Source: Anaerotignum sp. | GTDB lineage: Bacteria > Bacillota > Clostridia > Lachnospirales > Anaerotignaceae | Reading direction: 5' to 3' | Length of the DNA stretch: 64,000 bases | Assembly (NCBI GenBank): GCA_020024455.1 | Contig: JAHHTU010000003.1 | Coordinates: 62,001-126,000, forward strand | In this document: positions 43,866 through 54,260 of the stretch, in pieces | Layout: each line of letters opens with the position of its first letter | Position numbering within the stretch: position 1 is the first letter of the stretch | Translations under genes and position numbers: made by a program | The notes under the pieces: generated by a model | Databases searched by the model: none | Told to the model about the DNA's origin: nothing | Seen by the model: only the letters and a program-made list of their open reading frames with translations

Positions 43866-45316
43866 AAACAATCCTCTCCAAATGCTTTTCGTACTTCTTC
43901 TACATCATCAAAGTGAATCGTACCTTCTGGGAAAATCTGATATGTTTCATGCCCTTTTCCTGCAATGAGTATGACATCCCCTTCTTCTGCCAATTCTACC
44001 GCCCGTTGTATTGCCTTGCGGCGGTCTACCTGTCTTTCATAAGGACAACCGGTCTCTTTGGTACCCATTTCCACTTCGTTGATGATTTGCTCAGGGTCTT
44101 CTGTACGTGGATTATCTGATGTGATGATACAATATCCGGCATTTTTTCCACCAATGCGACCCATAATAGGGCGTTTTGTTTTATCTCGATCACCACCACA
44201 ACCAAATACAGCAATGATTTTTCCTTTTGTAAACTCTGCGGCTGTTTTCAAAACATTTTCCAATCCGTCCGGTGTATGTGCGTAGTCTACTACAGCCTGA
44301 CAGCCTTTTTTGCTGCGTACTGTCTGAAAACGTCCGCTTACACCGAATACTGCAAAAAGCCCATCTAAAATATCCTGCATATCCACACCCAGATACAGAC
44401 ATGCACCAATGGCACCCAAGGCATTGTATACACTAAAGCGACCTGGCGTATGCAGCTTTACAGGGTAATCAGCATCTTGATATGCCAGTGTGAAGGATGT
44501 ACCTTCTGCGGTGATGACGATATTTTCCGCTTTCAAATCAGCCTGTTGATCAATGGCATATGTCATAACGTCCCCTGCTGCGCACTTTGCCATAAAACTT
44601 CCTGCCGCATCATCCAGATTGATGACACTATGCTTGCTGCGCCCAAAAAGCAGACTTTTTGCAATTTTATAATTTTCCATTGTTTTATGATAATCCAAAT
44701 GATCTTGTGTCAAATTGGTAAATACTGCCACATCATACACAATGCCATCAACACGGTGTAGATCCAAAGAGTGTGAAGAAACCTCCATCATTACATCTGT
44801 TACCTGCTCCTGCTTCATGCGACGGAGAAGCGCTTGCAGCTCCAAGGACTCCGGTGTAGTACGTTCTGCATGAACAACCGTATCGCCGATTCTATTTTCA
44901 ATCGTACCGATGATACCTGTTTTTCTACCGATACGATTCAATACAGAGCGTACCAAAAATGTGGTTGTTGTTTTGCCATTGGTGCCGGTTACACCCATAA
45001 CACGCATATCTTTTGTGGGATGGCCATAGTAATTGCATGCAAGCACAGCCAATGCCTCACGATTGTTTTTGGTTTGTATCACTGTAATATTCTCGTCAAT
45101 TCCTTCAACAGCATGTTCCACCAACAGTGCAATTGCCCCTTTTTCCAGAGCCATTGGGATATATTTGTGTCCGTCTGTTTGAAATCCGGTAATACAGACA
45201 AATACATCCCCCTGTGCTACTTTACGGGAATCATACACAGGTGCAAGAATTTCGATATCATCCTTTCCTTGTAGTACCGTATAAGAAACGGATTGCAACA
45301 GTTCTTTTAACTGCAC
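43862..45316 (-). CDS. murE: UDP-MurNAc-L-Ala-D-Glu:meso-DAP ligase
   Basis: A 484-residue Mur ligase. The ATP loop is VTGTNGKTTTFLVRSVL; AERTTPESLELQALL and NLTQDHLDYHKTMENY follow. The substrate-recognition motif reads SDNPRTEDPEQIINE: DNPR is the form seen in enzymes adding meso-diaminopimelate rather than lysine, so the peptidoglycan is probably mDAP type. It lies between the second PBP gene and murF. GGAGGAACACACTGTGC is upstream of the start. Confidence 0.96.
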   Translation of the reverse strand: MQLKELLQSVSYTVLQGKDDIEILAPVYDSRKVAQGDVFVCITGFQTDGHKYIPMALEKGAIALLVEHAVEGIDENITVIQTKNNREALAVLACNYYGHPTKDMRVMGVTGTNGKTTTTFLVRSVLNRIGRKTGIIGTIENRIGDTVVHAERTTPESLELQALLRRMKQEQVTDVMMEVSSHSLDLHRVDGIVYDVAVFTNLTQDHLDYHKTMENYKIAKSLLFGRSKHSVINLDDAAGSFMAKCAAGDVMTYAIDQQADLKAENIVITAEGTSFTLAYQDADYPVKLHTPGRFSVYNALGAIGACLYLGVDMQDILDGLFAVFGVSGRFQTVRSKKGCQAVVDYAHTPDGLENVLKTAAEFTKGKIIAVFGCGGDRDKTKRPIMGRIGGKNAGYCIITSDNPRTEDPEQIINEVEMGTKETGCPYERQVDRRKAIQRAVELAEEGDVILIAGKGHETYQIFPEGTIHFDDVEEVRKAFGEDCL

Positions 45317-45451
45317 AGTGTGTTCCTCCTTTACAACAAATATCCTATCGTTTGTTTTTTCTATTCATCAAATATTTATTATACCATAGAAATACATACA
45401 GAACAGCAAAACAAAAAATTTTTTTATATTTCCTTTTGACAAGATACATTT

Positions 45452-47383
45452 CTACTCCTGTGCGCCATACAAAAGCACCTTTGTTCCCTGATTTGCCTCC
45501 TGTCCTGAGGGTGGCAATTGAGATACCACTGGTTCTGTTCCGCTTGTTTCAACAGAAAATCCAGCTTCTAAAAGTATATGCTTTGCTTCCATCCATGTCA
45601 TTCCTGTAACATCCGGAACAATTGCAGTTGCGTCTTCTTCCACAACACCCTCCTTGGGAATACCAAGATATGGCAGAATATTTTCCAACAATTCCTTCAT
45701 AATAGGTCCTCCCACAGTTCCGCCATAATACACCCCCTGCGGCTCATCAATCATTACAAAAGCCATTACTTGTGGATCATTTGCCGGTGCAAACGTCATA
45801 AAGGAAGCGATATACTTTCCGCTTCTGCGTGGTAGTTTTTCGGAGGTTGCCGTTTTCCCACCAATACGATATCCTGCAACAGATGCTTTATTGCCTGTAC
45901 CCTCTGCAACAACACTTTCCAAAATCTCTTTCATGGTATCAGAGGTCTGCTTGGATATCATTGGTTCGCCTTTGTCATAGGAAAATGTTTCTATGATATT
46001 TCCGTTTTCGTCTGCGATCCCATATCCAATATGCGGTGTAATGAGGTATCCGCCATTGACAGCTGCCGAAGCTGCACGCAGCAGCTGCAACGGCGTAATC
46101 TGAAAGGACTGCCCAAAGGACATGGTAGCAAGCTCTACCGGTCCTGTGCTTTCCAATGTATGCAAGATACCAACCGCTTCCCCTGCCAGATCAATTCCTG
46201 TTTTCTCATGAAATCCAAATTTGTCCAAATATTCCAAAAAGGTTTCTGCACCCAATCTCTCTGCCACTTCCATAAATACCGGATTGCAGGAATTTTGTAC
46301 GCCTTGTACAAATGTTTCTGCACCATGGGTACGAGGATAACGCCAACACTTGATTTGTCTGTCCCCTGCAATATGATAGCCTTTACAGTAAAAAGTGCTT
46401 TCTGGCGTAATTACGCCTTCCTCTAAGCCGGCAACTGATGTCACAATCTTAAAGATACTTCCCGGTTCATATGTATCATTGATGACATCATTGCGCCACA
46501 TTTGATTGCGTGCATCATTTTTCTCTTGTGCCGAAAGCGTATCCCAAATGGCTGCAAGTGATTCATCCTGTATTGCAAAGGGTGCATTCAAGTCAAAGGA
46601 GGGATAGTTTGCCATAGCATAGATTGCGCCATTTTGGGGATTGAGTACAATAATTGCCCCCTTTTTGGCATGCTTTGCTTCTACTGCTTTTGCCAATGTC
46701 TGTTCTGCATACTGCTGTATGACCACATCTAAAGTTGTAACCAAATTTTCTCCATCCACAGGCGGAATACGATCTTGTTCCCCAGTCAGTTCTCGTCCAA
46801 TGGAATCTGTGACTGTCAGTATTTTCCCTTGCTTTCCTTGCAGCCGTTCTTCATACTTCGCTTCCAAGCCAATAATTCCCTGATTATCTTTTCCTACAAA
46901 ACCAATCACCTGTGCTGCCAAATCTCCATATGGATATACACGCTGTATATCCTCATCTACCTTTACCCCAGGAAGATCTTCCTGCCTGATTTTCTGTGCC
47001 GTTTCCATATCCACCTTGGTTTGAATACGCACCAGAGCTACTTTTTCTTTGGTTTTTTTCAACACATCCTCTACATCCAAATCCAAAATTTTTGCCAAAA
47101 CTTCTGCCGTTTTTTCTTTTTCTGTAACCTGTGCCGGTATGACACTTACCGCTGTTACGGTCTGTGTCTGTGCCAGACCTACTCCATGACAATCTAAAAT
47201 ACTTCCTCGTTTTGGTGTAATCAATCGATCTCTTGTCTGTTGTTCGTATGCCATTTCCTGCCATTGTGCCGCACGAAAAAGCTCAATATAAATCAGCCTG
47301 CCAATCAAAAGCAAAAAGCCTGATACACAGCAGCACAAATAAAAAACAAGTCTTTTTTTTGCGCCAATCGAAGGCTTTTCCAT
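45452..47383 (-). CDS. Class B penicillin-binding protein with one PASTA domain (FtsI/SpoVD type)
   Basis: A 643-residue protein with one N-terminal membrane anchor (about residues 11-34), a dimerisation domain starting RDRLITPKRGSILDCHG, and a transpeptidase domain: SIFK nucleophile at 309-312, SCN at 365-367 and KTATS at 510-514. The third motif reads KTA instead of the usual KTG. One PASTA domain (about 580-640) ends the protein. GGGTGGGGAGTTTTTT precedes the ATG at 47383. It crosslinks septal or spore-cortex peptidoglycan; two paralogues lie in tandem, and I cannot say which is FtsI and which SpoVD. Confidence 0.92.
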   Translation of the reverse strand: MEKPSIGAKKRLVFYLCCCVSGFLLLIGRLIYIELFRAAQWQEMAYEQQTRDRLITPKRGSILDCHGVGLAQTQTVTAVSVIPAQVTEKEKTAEVLAKILDLDVEDVLKKTKEKVALVRIQTKVDMETAQKIRQEDLPGVKVDEDIQRVYPYGDLAAQVIGFVGKDNQGIIGLEAKYEERLQGKQGKILTVTDSIGRELTGEQDRIPPVDGENLVTTLDVVIQQYAEQTLAKAVEAKHAKKGAIIVLNPQNGAIYAMANYPSFDLNAPFAIQDESLAAIWDTLSAQEKNDARNQMWRNDVINDTYEPGSIFKIVTSVAGLEEGVITPESTFYCKGYHIAGDRQIKCWRYPRTHGAETFVQGVQNSCNPVFMEVAERLGAETFLEYLDKFGFHEKTGIDLAGEAVGILHTLESTGPVELATMSFGQSFQITPLQLLRAASAAVNGGYLITPHIGYGIADENGNIIETFSYDKGEPMISKQTSDTMKEILESVVAEGTGNKASVAGYRIGGKTATSEKLPRRSGKYIASFMTFAPANDPQVMAFVMIDEPQGVYYGGTVGGPIMKELLENILPYLGIPKEGVVEEDATAIVPDVTGMTWMEAKHILLEAGFSVETSGTEPVVSQLPPSGQEANQGTKVLLYGAQE

Positions 47384-47486
47384 AAAAAACTCCCCACCCT
47401 TTCCATACTTTGTAAAATTTCTTCTCAAAACAAAGTATATGGAAAAGATGGGGGCTATATGCCTTTGCTACCAGCGCCATACCACA

Positions 47487-49754
47487 TCAATCGGAAGCAG
47501 TATCGGCCTGTTTATCTTCTGTTTTTGGCGTTTCCGGCTTGCCCATTGTTACAACCACTTCGCTCTCCTTTGCAACGGAAATGCCATATTTTGGTTCCTG
47601 CGAAAGCACAATACCTGATTGTTCTCCCTCAAATGCCATGGTAAATCCTGCATTTTGCAATGTTTTCTCTGCATCAGTATATGTTTTCCCCACTACATTG
47701 GGCACCGGTATGGTTCCTGCATCTTCTACGGATTTTTCTACATAAAGTATGATTTCACTTCCGACATCTACGGTTGTATTTCCCTTTGGCACCTGATTGG
47801 AAATGGTATTTCCGGTACCCACAACTTTATAATTGAGTCCTTTCCCATCCAAATCTCCAATCACATCATATATGACACTGCCTGTATAATCCCCAACCGT
47901 AACGGTTTGCTTGGTAGAAATATTGATTTCATCTTCTACGGATTCGGTAGGCTCCAAATTTGCATATTTGATGATTCCTTCAATGATCTTCTTTGTCATG
48001 GGTGTGGGAGTTTGTACACCGTCTTTATACGTTTTTGGTAAATTGATGACTGTAAATACAATATATTCTGGATTTTCCGCTGGGAAATAAGACATATTGG
48101 TAAGTGTCCATAAATTCTTTTGCTTTCTTGACCCTTGTTCTGCTGTACCGGTTTTGCACCCAATAGAGTAACCAGGGATTTTCAATTTCTTTGCTGTACC
48201 ATGATCTACCGTTGCTTTGAGTGCGGTACGCATATAGGCAGAAGTTTCCTCGGAAATGACACGACGCACTACCTCCACATTGTTTTGCAGCACTACATTC
48301 CCATTTTGGTCTAAAATCTGTGATACCACATGCGGACGCACGATTTTACCACCATTAATGAGTGCAGAAAATGCTGTAATTGCCTGTACGGTGGTGCAGT
48401 TGAATGTTTGTCCAAATGACATTGTGGCAAGCTCTACAGGTCCAATGCTACTCAAACTATGCTTTAGCCCAGCTGCATTGATCTCACCCGGAAGATCTAT
48501 TCCCGTTACATGACCAAACCCAAACTCTTCCTGATATTTATAAAATTTTTCTGCACCGATTTTCTCTGCAATCTGCATAACACCCATATTACAGGATTGT
48601 GCCATAACTTCTTGTGTATTGACATTTCCATGCCCACTGCCCAGATGACAGCCAATCTTATAGTTGTCCATCATCACGTGCCCTGCACAATAAAAGCTGG
48701 AATTTGGAGAAATCACACCTTCCTCCAAACCTGCTGCCACAGTAATTGGCTTAAAGATTGATCCCGGTTCATAGGTATCACTGAGCATAAAGTTTTTCCA
48801 AACCTTATTCAAATATTCGATTTTTTCCTTATCCTGCATTTCGTTCCAATGCTCTGTGTATGCAGGTTCTGTTTCCCATGCAGGCAGAGCATTTGGATTA
48901 TTTAAGTCAAAGGAATGTGATTCCGCCATTGCATAAATCTCGCCAGTATTGGGGTTCATTACCATTGCGGCAACATTTTGAGAGGGCCATTCCGCCTGTG
49001 TTTCTGCAACCACTTTCTCTGTCAACTGCTGGATATTATAGTCGATGGTGGTAATCAGCGTGTTGCCATCCTTTGCAGGATAATCCTCATAGGAAACAGA
49101 ATCCGCACCATTGTACAGTATAAAAGAACGCCCGGGGGTACCTTCCATATAGTCATTGTAGTATTGTTCCAGTCCCCATTTTGTATCACCTCGTGTAAAG
49201 CCAATCAAATGGCATGCGCTTGTATTTAACGGATATGTGCGTTTGCTGCTTTTTTCATAAAACACACCTTTGAGGTTCTGCTGTTCCAGTTCTTCTTTGA
49301 CATCACGTGCCACATCCTTTACAAGATACTTCCAATGTGTATTGAGATTGATTTCTCCTGTTTCCGGATTGATCGCAATATAATTTTTTAATTTTTGATA
49401 ATCTACATTTTCTGGAAAATATTCACAGAGTGTTTTGATCGTTTTTTCTGCTTCCTCTGGGTACAGCTCCTGTACCTCCGCAAGCTGCAAGGCATCAAAT
49501 ACAATATTGTACACCGTTGTACTAATTGCAAGCACCTGATTGTTTCGATCCATAATTGCACCCCGATTGGGTGTAAGGATGCTATCATAGCGGTTAATTT
49601 GTTGGTTCTTTGCTGCTGCTTCATACTCTGCGCCATGTACCGCTTTCAAATATACGACACGAAAGAGCATGACCATAAATACAGATAAAAATACAAAGAG
49701 AATAAAGGCAAACTTTCCATCTGCCTTTATTCTCTGCGGTTTTTTCTTCATCAT
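47487..49754 (-). CDS. Class B penicillin-binding protein with two PASTA domains (FtsI/SpoVD type)
   Basis: A 755-residue protein: membrane anchor at about 15-36, dimerisation domain with SILTPNRGAIMDRNNQVLA, transpeptidase motifs SIFK (332-335), SCN (387-389) and KTGTA (534-538), and two C-terminal PASTA domains (about 620-680 and 690-745), ending in an acidic tail. It acts outside the membrane as a D,D-transpeptidase, probably with the SEDS protein encoded further down. It follows the ftsL-like gene, the usual place of FtsI. AAAGGATGATGG precedes the ATG pair at 49754/49751. Confidence 0.92.
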   Translation of the reverse strand: MMKKKPQRIKADGKFAFILFVFLSVFMVMLFRVVYLKAVHGAEYEAAAKNQQINRYDSILTPNRGAIMDRNNQVLAISTTVYNIVFDALQLAEVQELYPEEAEKTIKTLCEYFPENVDYQKLKNYIAINPETGEINLNTHWKYLVKDVARDVKEELEQQNLKGVFYEKSSKRTYPLNTSACHLIGFTRGDTKWGLEQYYNDYMEGTPGRSFILYNGADSVSYEDYPAKDGNTLITTIDYNIQQLTEKVVAETQAEWPSQNVAAMVMNPNTGEIYAMAESHSFDLNNPNALPAWETEPAYTEHWNEMQDKEKIEYLNKVWKNFMLSDTYEPGSIFKPITVAAGLEEGVISPNSSFYCAGHVMMDNYKIGCHLGSGHGNVNTQEVMAQSCNMGVMQIAEKIGAEKFYKYQEEFGFGHVTGIDLPGEINAAGLKHSLSSIGPVELATMSFGQTFNCTTVQAITAFSALINGGKIVRPHVVSQILDQNGNVVLQNNVEVVRRVISEETSAYMRTALKATVDHGTAKKLKIPGYSIGCKTGTAEQGSRKQKNLWTLTNMSYFPAENPEYIVFTVINLPKTYKDGVQTPTPMTKKIIEGIIKYANLEPTESVEDEINISTKQTVTVGDYTGSVIYDVIGDLDGKGLNYKVVGTGNTISNQVPKGNTTVDVGSEIILYVEKSVEDAGTIPVPNVVGKTYTDAEKTLQNAGFTMAFEGEQSGIVLSQEPKYGISVAKESEVVVTMGKPETPKTEDKQADTASD

Positions 49755-49810
49755 CCATCATCCTTTATGCCCGACTGTATGATTTTTTTCATATTGTCAA
49801 AGCGAATTTT

Positions 49811-50299
49811 TTAACGCATATCTTCGTTGTGTTGTGCAGGATCTTCCACTGCATACTGTATTGTATAGCTTTGTTTTGGAACATCGATATATACGACTTG
49901 GTAAGATTGTGGCTCTGCCATTCCCAGTCTTGTCAAAGCCTCCTGCTTAATGTATTCCAAATCAATTTGTTCTGCAAGCTCTGCTTCCAAAATGGCATTT
50001 TGTGCCTGTAGTTCACTCAGTTCATTTTTCTGCTGACGGATTTGCATCTCTATGTTCTGTACCAGAACGCCACTACCCATAAAACCAACACAGCCCAAAA
50101 ATATCACTGCCATAACAAAATATACATGTACAAATCGGATCGGGGATGGATGTTTTGCCTTTGGCTGCGGTACACGCTTAGGCTGATGCGCAGATACATT
50201 TCTTTCCGGCTCCAGCTTGTACGCTACGTTGCCATCCACATAGTACGGACTTTGCTGAGAAAATCTTTTGCTATTTCTTCTTTGGTTGTTTGCAGCCAT
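49811..50299 (-). CDS. ftsL: FtsL-like cell division protein
   Basis: A 162-residue bitopic membrane protein: basic cytoplasmic N-terminus, one span (HVYFVMAVIFLGCVGFMGSG, about 80-100), then a coiled coil (QNIEMQIRQQKNELSELQAQ) and a short C-terminal tail with LEYIKQEALTRLGMAEPQSY. This layout and its place between rsmH and the PBP genes identify it as FtsL or its DivIC-type relative. GGGGAGGTGAGTGT before the ATG at 50299 sets the start. Confidence 0.82.
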   Translation of the reverse strand: MAANNQRRNSKRFSQQSPYYVDGNVAYKLEPERNVSAHQPKRVPQPKAKHPSPIRFVHVYFVMAVIFLGCVGFMGSGVLVQNIEMQIRQQKNELSELQAQNAILEAELAEQIDLEYIKQEALTRLGMAEPQSYQVVYIDVPKQSYTIQYAVEDPAQHNEDMR

Positions 50300-50329
50300 A
50301 CACTCACCTCCCCAATGCATGATATTACT

Positions 50330-51274
50330 CTATTGTTTGATACCAAATCCTTCAAAAATACGTAGCTTGGCACTTCTGGAACGGTGATTGCCCTCCAATT
50401 CTTTCTTGGATGGTACAATCGGTTTTCTTGTTATTATTTTTCCTGTTGGCTGATTGCCGCACATGCAGACCGGAAATTGTGGTGGGCATATGCATGGATT
50501 TTCCTGTTTGCGAAATGCTTCTTTTACCAGACGGTCTTCCAAAGAATGAAAGGTAATGATACACAATCTGCCACCTTTGGAAAGTCGTTTTGCTGCCTGT
50601 TCAATCGCTTTTTCCAGTACATTCAGTTCTCCATTGACCTCTATACGGATTGCTTGAAACGTACGTTTTGCAGGATGTGGACCATCTTTTCTGGCACCCT
50701 TTGGAATTGCCTTTTTGATGACATCTACCAATGCGCCTGTCGTTGCAATCGGGTGTTCTGTACGCTCTGCCACAATAAACTGAGCAATGCGTTTTGCCCA
50801 TCTTTCTTCTCCATATGTAAAAATCACACGATTCAAATCATTTTCACTGTATGTATTGACCACATCATATGCAGAAAACGGCTTTGTTTCATCCATACGC
50901 ATATCCAAAGGCGCATCCTGCTGATAGGAAAATCCTCGCTCTGCTTCATCCAGCTGATAGGAGGAAACCCCAATATCCATAAGCATACCATCCATTTGGG
51001 CAATGCCAAGACGATCTAAAACAGCGCCAATATTACCAAAATTGTCATGTACAAATGTAATCTTGTCCAAATGATCGGCGAGGCGTTGTTTTGCTGCGGC
51101 ATGTGCATCCAAATCCTGATCAATGCAAATGAGCCGTCCGCTTGTTAAATGTTTGGCGATTTCCAGTGAATGACCGCCACCGCCTGTCGTACCGTCTACA
51201 TAAATACCATCCGGCTTAATACAAAGACCATCTATACATTCCTGTAGCAGTACCGATACATGATGAAATTCCAT
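50330..51274 (-). CDS. rsmH: 16S rRNA m4C1402 methyltransferase
   Basis: A 314-residue SAM-dependent enzyme methylating C1402 of 16S r[34 protein letters not shown] (SAM loop), [20 protein letters not shown] and [17 protein letters not shown] are its hallmarks. The ATG at 51274 fits the family start and length, with AGAGGT 5 bases before it; the longer frame to 51379 has no ribosome site. It heads the division cluster here. mraZ, normally just upstream, is absent. Confidence 0.95.
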   Translation of the reverse strand: MEFHHVSVLLQECIDGLCIKPDGIYVDGTTGGGGHSLEIAKHLTSGRLICIDQDLDAHAAAKQRLADHLDKITFVHDNFGNIGAVLDRLGIAQMDGMLMDIGVSSYQLDEAERGFSYQQDAPLDMRMDETKPFSAYDVVNTYSENDLNRVIFTYGEERWAKRIAQFIVAERTEHPIATTGALVDVIKKAIPKGARKDGPHPAKRTFQAIRIEVNGELNVLEKAIEQAAKRLSKGGRLCIITFHSLEDRLVKEAFRKQENPCICPPQFPVCMCGNQPTGKIITRKPIVPSKKELEGNHRSRSAKLRIFEGFGIKQ

Positions 51275-51500
51275 ATCAGACCTCTGCCTTTCTTCCATGA
51301 TGCGCAAAGTTTTTTTGCATTTATTTACCTTATAATTGTTTTTATTGTAATATAGCACTTGTAAAAACACAAGATCCAAACGCCTGTTTTATTCATTCAA
51401 AACATCCGAAAAACATTGATTTTATAACGTTTTTCTATCATATTCGCATGCAAAAATAGTGTGTTTTGATTCATAAAAAAACATATGTTTCGCATAAAAA
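51275..51500. other. Gap upstream of rsmH
   Basis: About 225 AT-rich bases between the rsmH start and the aroQ terminator. It should hold the rsmH promoter. No mraZ remnant or conserved element was seen. Confidence 0.45.
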
Positions 51501-51535
51501 ATACCGTTGTTTTCGTATTTTGAAAACAACGGTAT
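51501..51535 (-). terminator. Terminator of the aromatic operon
   Basis: ATACCGTTGTTTTC and GAAAACAACGGTAT form perfect 14-bp arms; the minus-strand tail is TTTTTT. It follows aroQ by about 30 bases and closes the aro operon. Confidence 0.92.
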
Positions 51536-51567
51536 CAAAAATCCTGATTTCTGATGATTTCGTATTG

Positions 51568-52011
51568 TCATTGATGGCGATTTTTCAAGTATTTCAAAGC
51601 TTCTATATAACCATCAAATCCCTTGCCCACGATTGTTTTTTCACAAGCCATACCTGCATAGGAAATCTGACGAAAATCTTCACGACTGCTGATGTCGGAA
51701 AGATGTACCTCTACTGCCGGAATTTGCACTGCCTTCAGTGCATCCAAAATGGCAACACTGGTATGCGTGTATGCCGCAGGATTGATGACAATTCCGTCTA
51801 TCTGGGAGAAATAAGCAGATTGTATTTTATCTACCAATGCCCCCTCATGGTTGGATTGAAAAATTTCAACAGTGATCTGTTCCTTTTCACAGTAATCTGT
51901 AATCCGATCTTTCAAATTTTCATAAGTCTGTGTGCCATAAATATGTTTTTCTCGAATCCCCAGCATATTCAAATTCGGTCCATTGATCACCAGTACATTC
52001 ATATCATACAT
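51568..52011 (-). CDS. aroQ: 3-dehydroquinate dehydratase, type II
   Basis: A 147-residue enzyme converting 3-dehydroquinate to 3-dehydroshikimate. The family start VLVINGPNLNMLGIRE, FQSNHEGALVDKIQ, NPAAYTHTSVAILDAL and EVHLSDISSREDFR are present. GGAGGGGATGT precedes the ATG at 52011; the second ATG three codons later is a possible alternative. It is the last gene of the aromatic operon, 10 bases after pheA. Confidence 0.96.
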   Translation of the reverse strand: MYDMNVLVINGPNLNMLGIREKHIYGTQTYENLKDRITDYCEKEQITVEIFQSNHEGALVDKIQSAYFSQIDGIVINPAAYTHTSVAILDALKAVQIPAVEVHLSDISSREDFRQISYAGMACEKTIVGKGFDGYIEALKYLKNRHQ

Positions 52012-52021
52012 CCCCTCCTAA

Positions 52022-53164
52022 TTACATAACTTCGGAATAGCACCCCAAGAAGGAGAATTTTTCTGCTGCTGCCTCCATGTCCTTCAAAAGCATAATGGTT
52101 TCCTGAGAAAACACACTGGCATCCAAATCAAAATAGAAACGAAATTCAAAGTCTCTGCCTGCAATCGGGCGGCTTTCCAGCTTGCATAAGTTCATACCAC
52201 GGCAGGCAATTTTGCCAATCATCTCATACAAAGAGCCAGGGCGATGCGCAATGGAAAGCATCAGACTGATTTTGCCGGAGCCTGCATAGATCTCCATATT
52301 TTTTGCAATACAGATAAAGCGAGTATGGTTATTTTGATTATTCTGAATATCATCCTGCAAAATCTGCAAACCATATAACCTTGCACATTCCGGAGCCGAG
52401 ATGGCAGCAATATCATCTCTATCGTTTTCTGCAATATATTTGGCAGCAGTTGCTGTATTTTCAAACAGTGTCACCTTAATGTGTGGCATAGACTTCAGAA
52501 AATCACTGCATTGGCTGATTGCCTGTTCATGAGATATGATTTCTGTAATTTTGGATAAATCTGTTCCGTTTTTGCCCAAAAGTGCATGATTGATATGCAG
52601 TTTTAGGCTTCTTACGATATAAAATTTATGGCTTACCATCAAATCATAGACCTCGGAAACCGAACCTGCGGAACTGTTCTCAATTGGCAATACACCATAT
52701 TGACACATACCTGTTTCCACTGCATGAAATACATTTTCGAAGCTGCCAAAATACATTCTACTGGGCTGCCCAAAAAGTTTCCCACATGCATGATCTGCAT
52801 AAGAACCTGCGGAGCCTTGGCATGCAACGACTGCTTTTTTGGGAAATTCCATCTTTGGTTTTGCAATATTTTTCAAAATTTCCCGAGAAAGCGGTGTTTC
52901 CTTGCTTAATATCCCGGATTGATAGCTTCTGCTGACAGAAAACAGCGTTTGATACAAGCTGCTTGCATAGAGTGCAAATTCTTCTCCAGCCCGTTCTTGT
53001 ATATGATTGAGTACCGCATTTTCACGTTGTATATCCAATACGGGCAAATTGTTTTCTGCTTTTGCACCTGCAATTTCTGCTGCCGTTTTCATACGTTTTA
53101 CAAACAACGCTACCATCTGCTCATCAATTTCGTTGATTTTATTTCTCAGTTCGTCTAAAGACAT
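52022..53164 (-). CDS. pheA: Chorismate mutase-prephenate dehydratase (P-protein)
   Basis: A 380-residue bifunctional enzyme. Residues 1-85 are an AroQ-type chorismate mutase (LDELRNKINEIDEQMVALFV). Residues about 110-290 are prephenate dehydratase with GSAGSYADHACGKLF, LPIENSSAGSVSEVYDLM and NNHTRFICIAK. A C-terminal ACT domain (about 300-375) carries KLESRPIAGRDFEFRFY for feedback by phenylalanine. The ATG at 53164 is spaced 8 bases from GGAGG; the ATG at 53170 is too close. It commits chorismate to phenylalanine. Confidence 0.96.
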   Translation of the reverse strand: MSLDELRNKINEIDEQMVALFVKRMKTAAEIAGAKAENNLPVLDIQRENAVLNHIQERAGEEFALYASSLYQTLFSVSRSYQSGILSKETPLSREILKNIAKPKMEFPKKAVVACQGSAGSYADHACGKLFGQPSRMYFGSFENVFHAVETGMCQYGVLPIENSSAGSVSEVYDLMVSHKFYIVRSLKLHINHALLGKNGTDLSKITEIISHEQAISQCSDFLKSMPHIKVTLFENTATAAKYIAENDRDDIAAISAPECARLYGLQILQDDIQNNQNNHTRFICIAKNMEIYAGSGKISLMLSIAHRPGSLYEMIGKIACRGMNLCKLESRPIAGRDFEFRFYFDLDASVFSQETIMLLKDMEAAAEKFSFLGCYSEVM

Positions 53165-53177
53165 GGGCATTACCTCC

Positions 53178-54260
53178 TTATTTCATTTCGTATAAATCCA
53201 AAAGTGCAACCGCAACTGCCGCTTCTACACAAGGTACTGCACGTGGCACAATACAGGGGTCATGACGACCAATCACGCGAACTGTTTCATTTTTACCGCT
53301 TTCCAAACCTACTGTCTGCTGTTCCTGCGAAATAGATGGCGTTGGTTTGAAAGCAACCCGAAGTGTCAGTGGCATACCACTGGAAATCCCACCCAGACTT
53401 CCTCCATGATGATTTGTTTTGGTTTTGATCATGCCATTTTCATCATAGTAAAAGGGATCGTTGTTTTCCGAACCATATAACATCGTTGCACCAAAGCCAT
53501 TTCCAAATTCCAATCCCTTGACTGCCGGAATGGCATAGAGTATGGATGCCAAATGACTTTCCAAACCATCAAACATCGGCTCTCCCAAGCCAACTGGCAA
53601 ACCAACCGCCGCTGCTTCAATCACACCACCGACAGAGTCCTGTACCAAACGCACATCTTCAATCAGCTTTTGCATTTTTCTGCCTGCTTCATCATCCAAT
53701 GTCGGAAATTCCTTACTTGTGACAGCCTGTAAATCTTTTGCAGTCATATGGATCGCATCAAAAGATAGATCTCGTACCTGCTTGATGGACAATATATGCG
53801 CTCCAATCTGTATCCCTTTACGTGCCAAAATCTGCATACATACTGCACCTGCAAAGCACAAAGGCGCAGTCAATCTGCCTGAAAAATGTCCTCCGCCTCT
53901 GTAATCCTGAAATCCATGATATTTGATTGCCGCAGTATAGTCTGCATGTCCCGGTCTTGGAGTTTTTATCAAATTGCTGTAATCTTTGGAGTGTGCATTT
54001 GTATTATGAATGACAGCACAAAGAGGTGCGCCACAGGTTCTGCCTTCAAACAGACCGGATAATATTTCTGGAGTATCTGTTTCTTTTCTGGGTGTAGCAT
54101 ATGGATGCCGACCGGGCGCTCTGCGCTTCATAAATGCCTGTACTTGATCCAGATCAATGCGTTCTCCCGCAGGCAACCCATCTATGACCACACCAATGGC
54201 TTGAGAATGTGATTGCCCAAAAACAGAAATCTGTATTCTATGTCCAAATTTAGAGGACAT
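53178..54260 (-). CDS. aroC: Chorismate synthase
   Basis: A 360-residue FMN-dependent enzyme making chorismate from EPSP. FGQSHSQAIGVVIDGLPAGE, RRAPGRHPYATPRKETDTPE, RPGHADYTAAIKYHGFQDYR and GRHDPCIVPRAVPCVEAAVA are the family signatures. The ATG at 54260 lies inside the end of aroA by 11 bases with GGGAGGTGGCGCAG before it, so the two are coupled. Confidence 0.97.
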   Translation of the reverse strand: MSSKFGHRIQISVFGQSHSQAIGVVIDGLPAGERIDLDQVQAFMKRRAPGRHPYATPRKETDTPEILSGLFEGRTCGAPLCAVIHNTNAHSKDYSNLIKTPRPGHADYTAAIKYHGFQDYRGGGHFSGRLTAPLCFAGAVCMQILARKGIQIGAHILSIKQVRDLSFDAIHMTAKDLQAVTSKEFPTLDDEAGRKMQKLIEDVRLVQDSVGGVIEAAAVGLPVGLGEPMFDGLESHLASILYAIPAVKGLEFGNGFGATMLYGSENNDPFYYDENGMIKTKTNHHGGSLGGISSGMPLTLRVAFKPTPSISQEQQTVGLESGKNETVRVIGRHDPCIVPRAVPCVEAAVAVALLDLYEMK

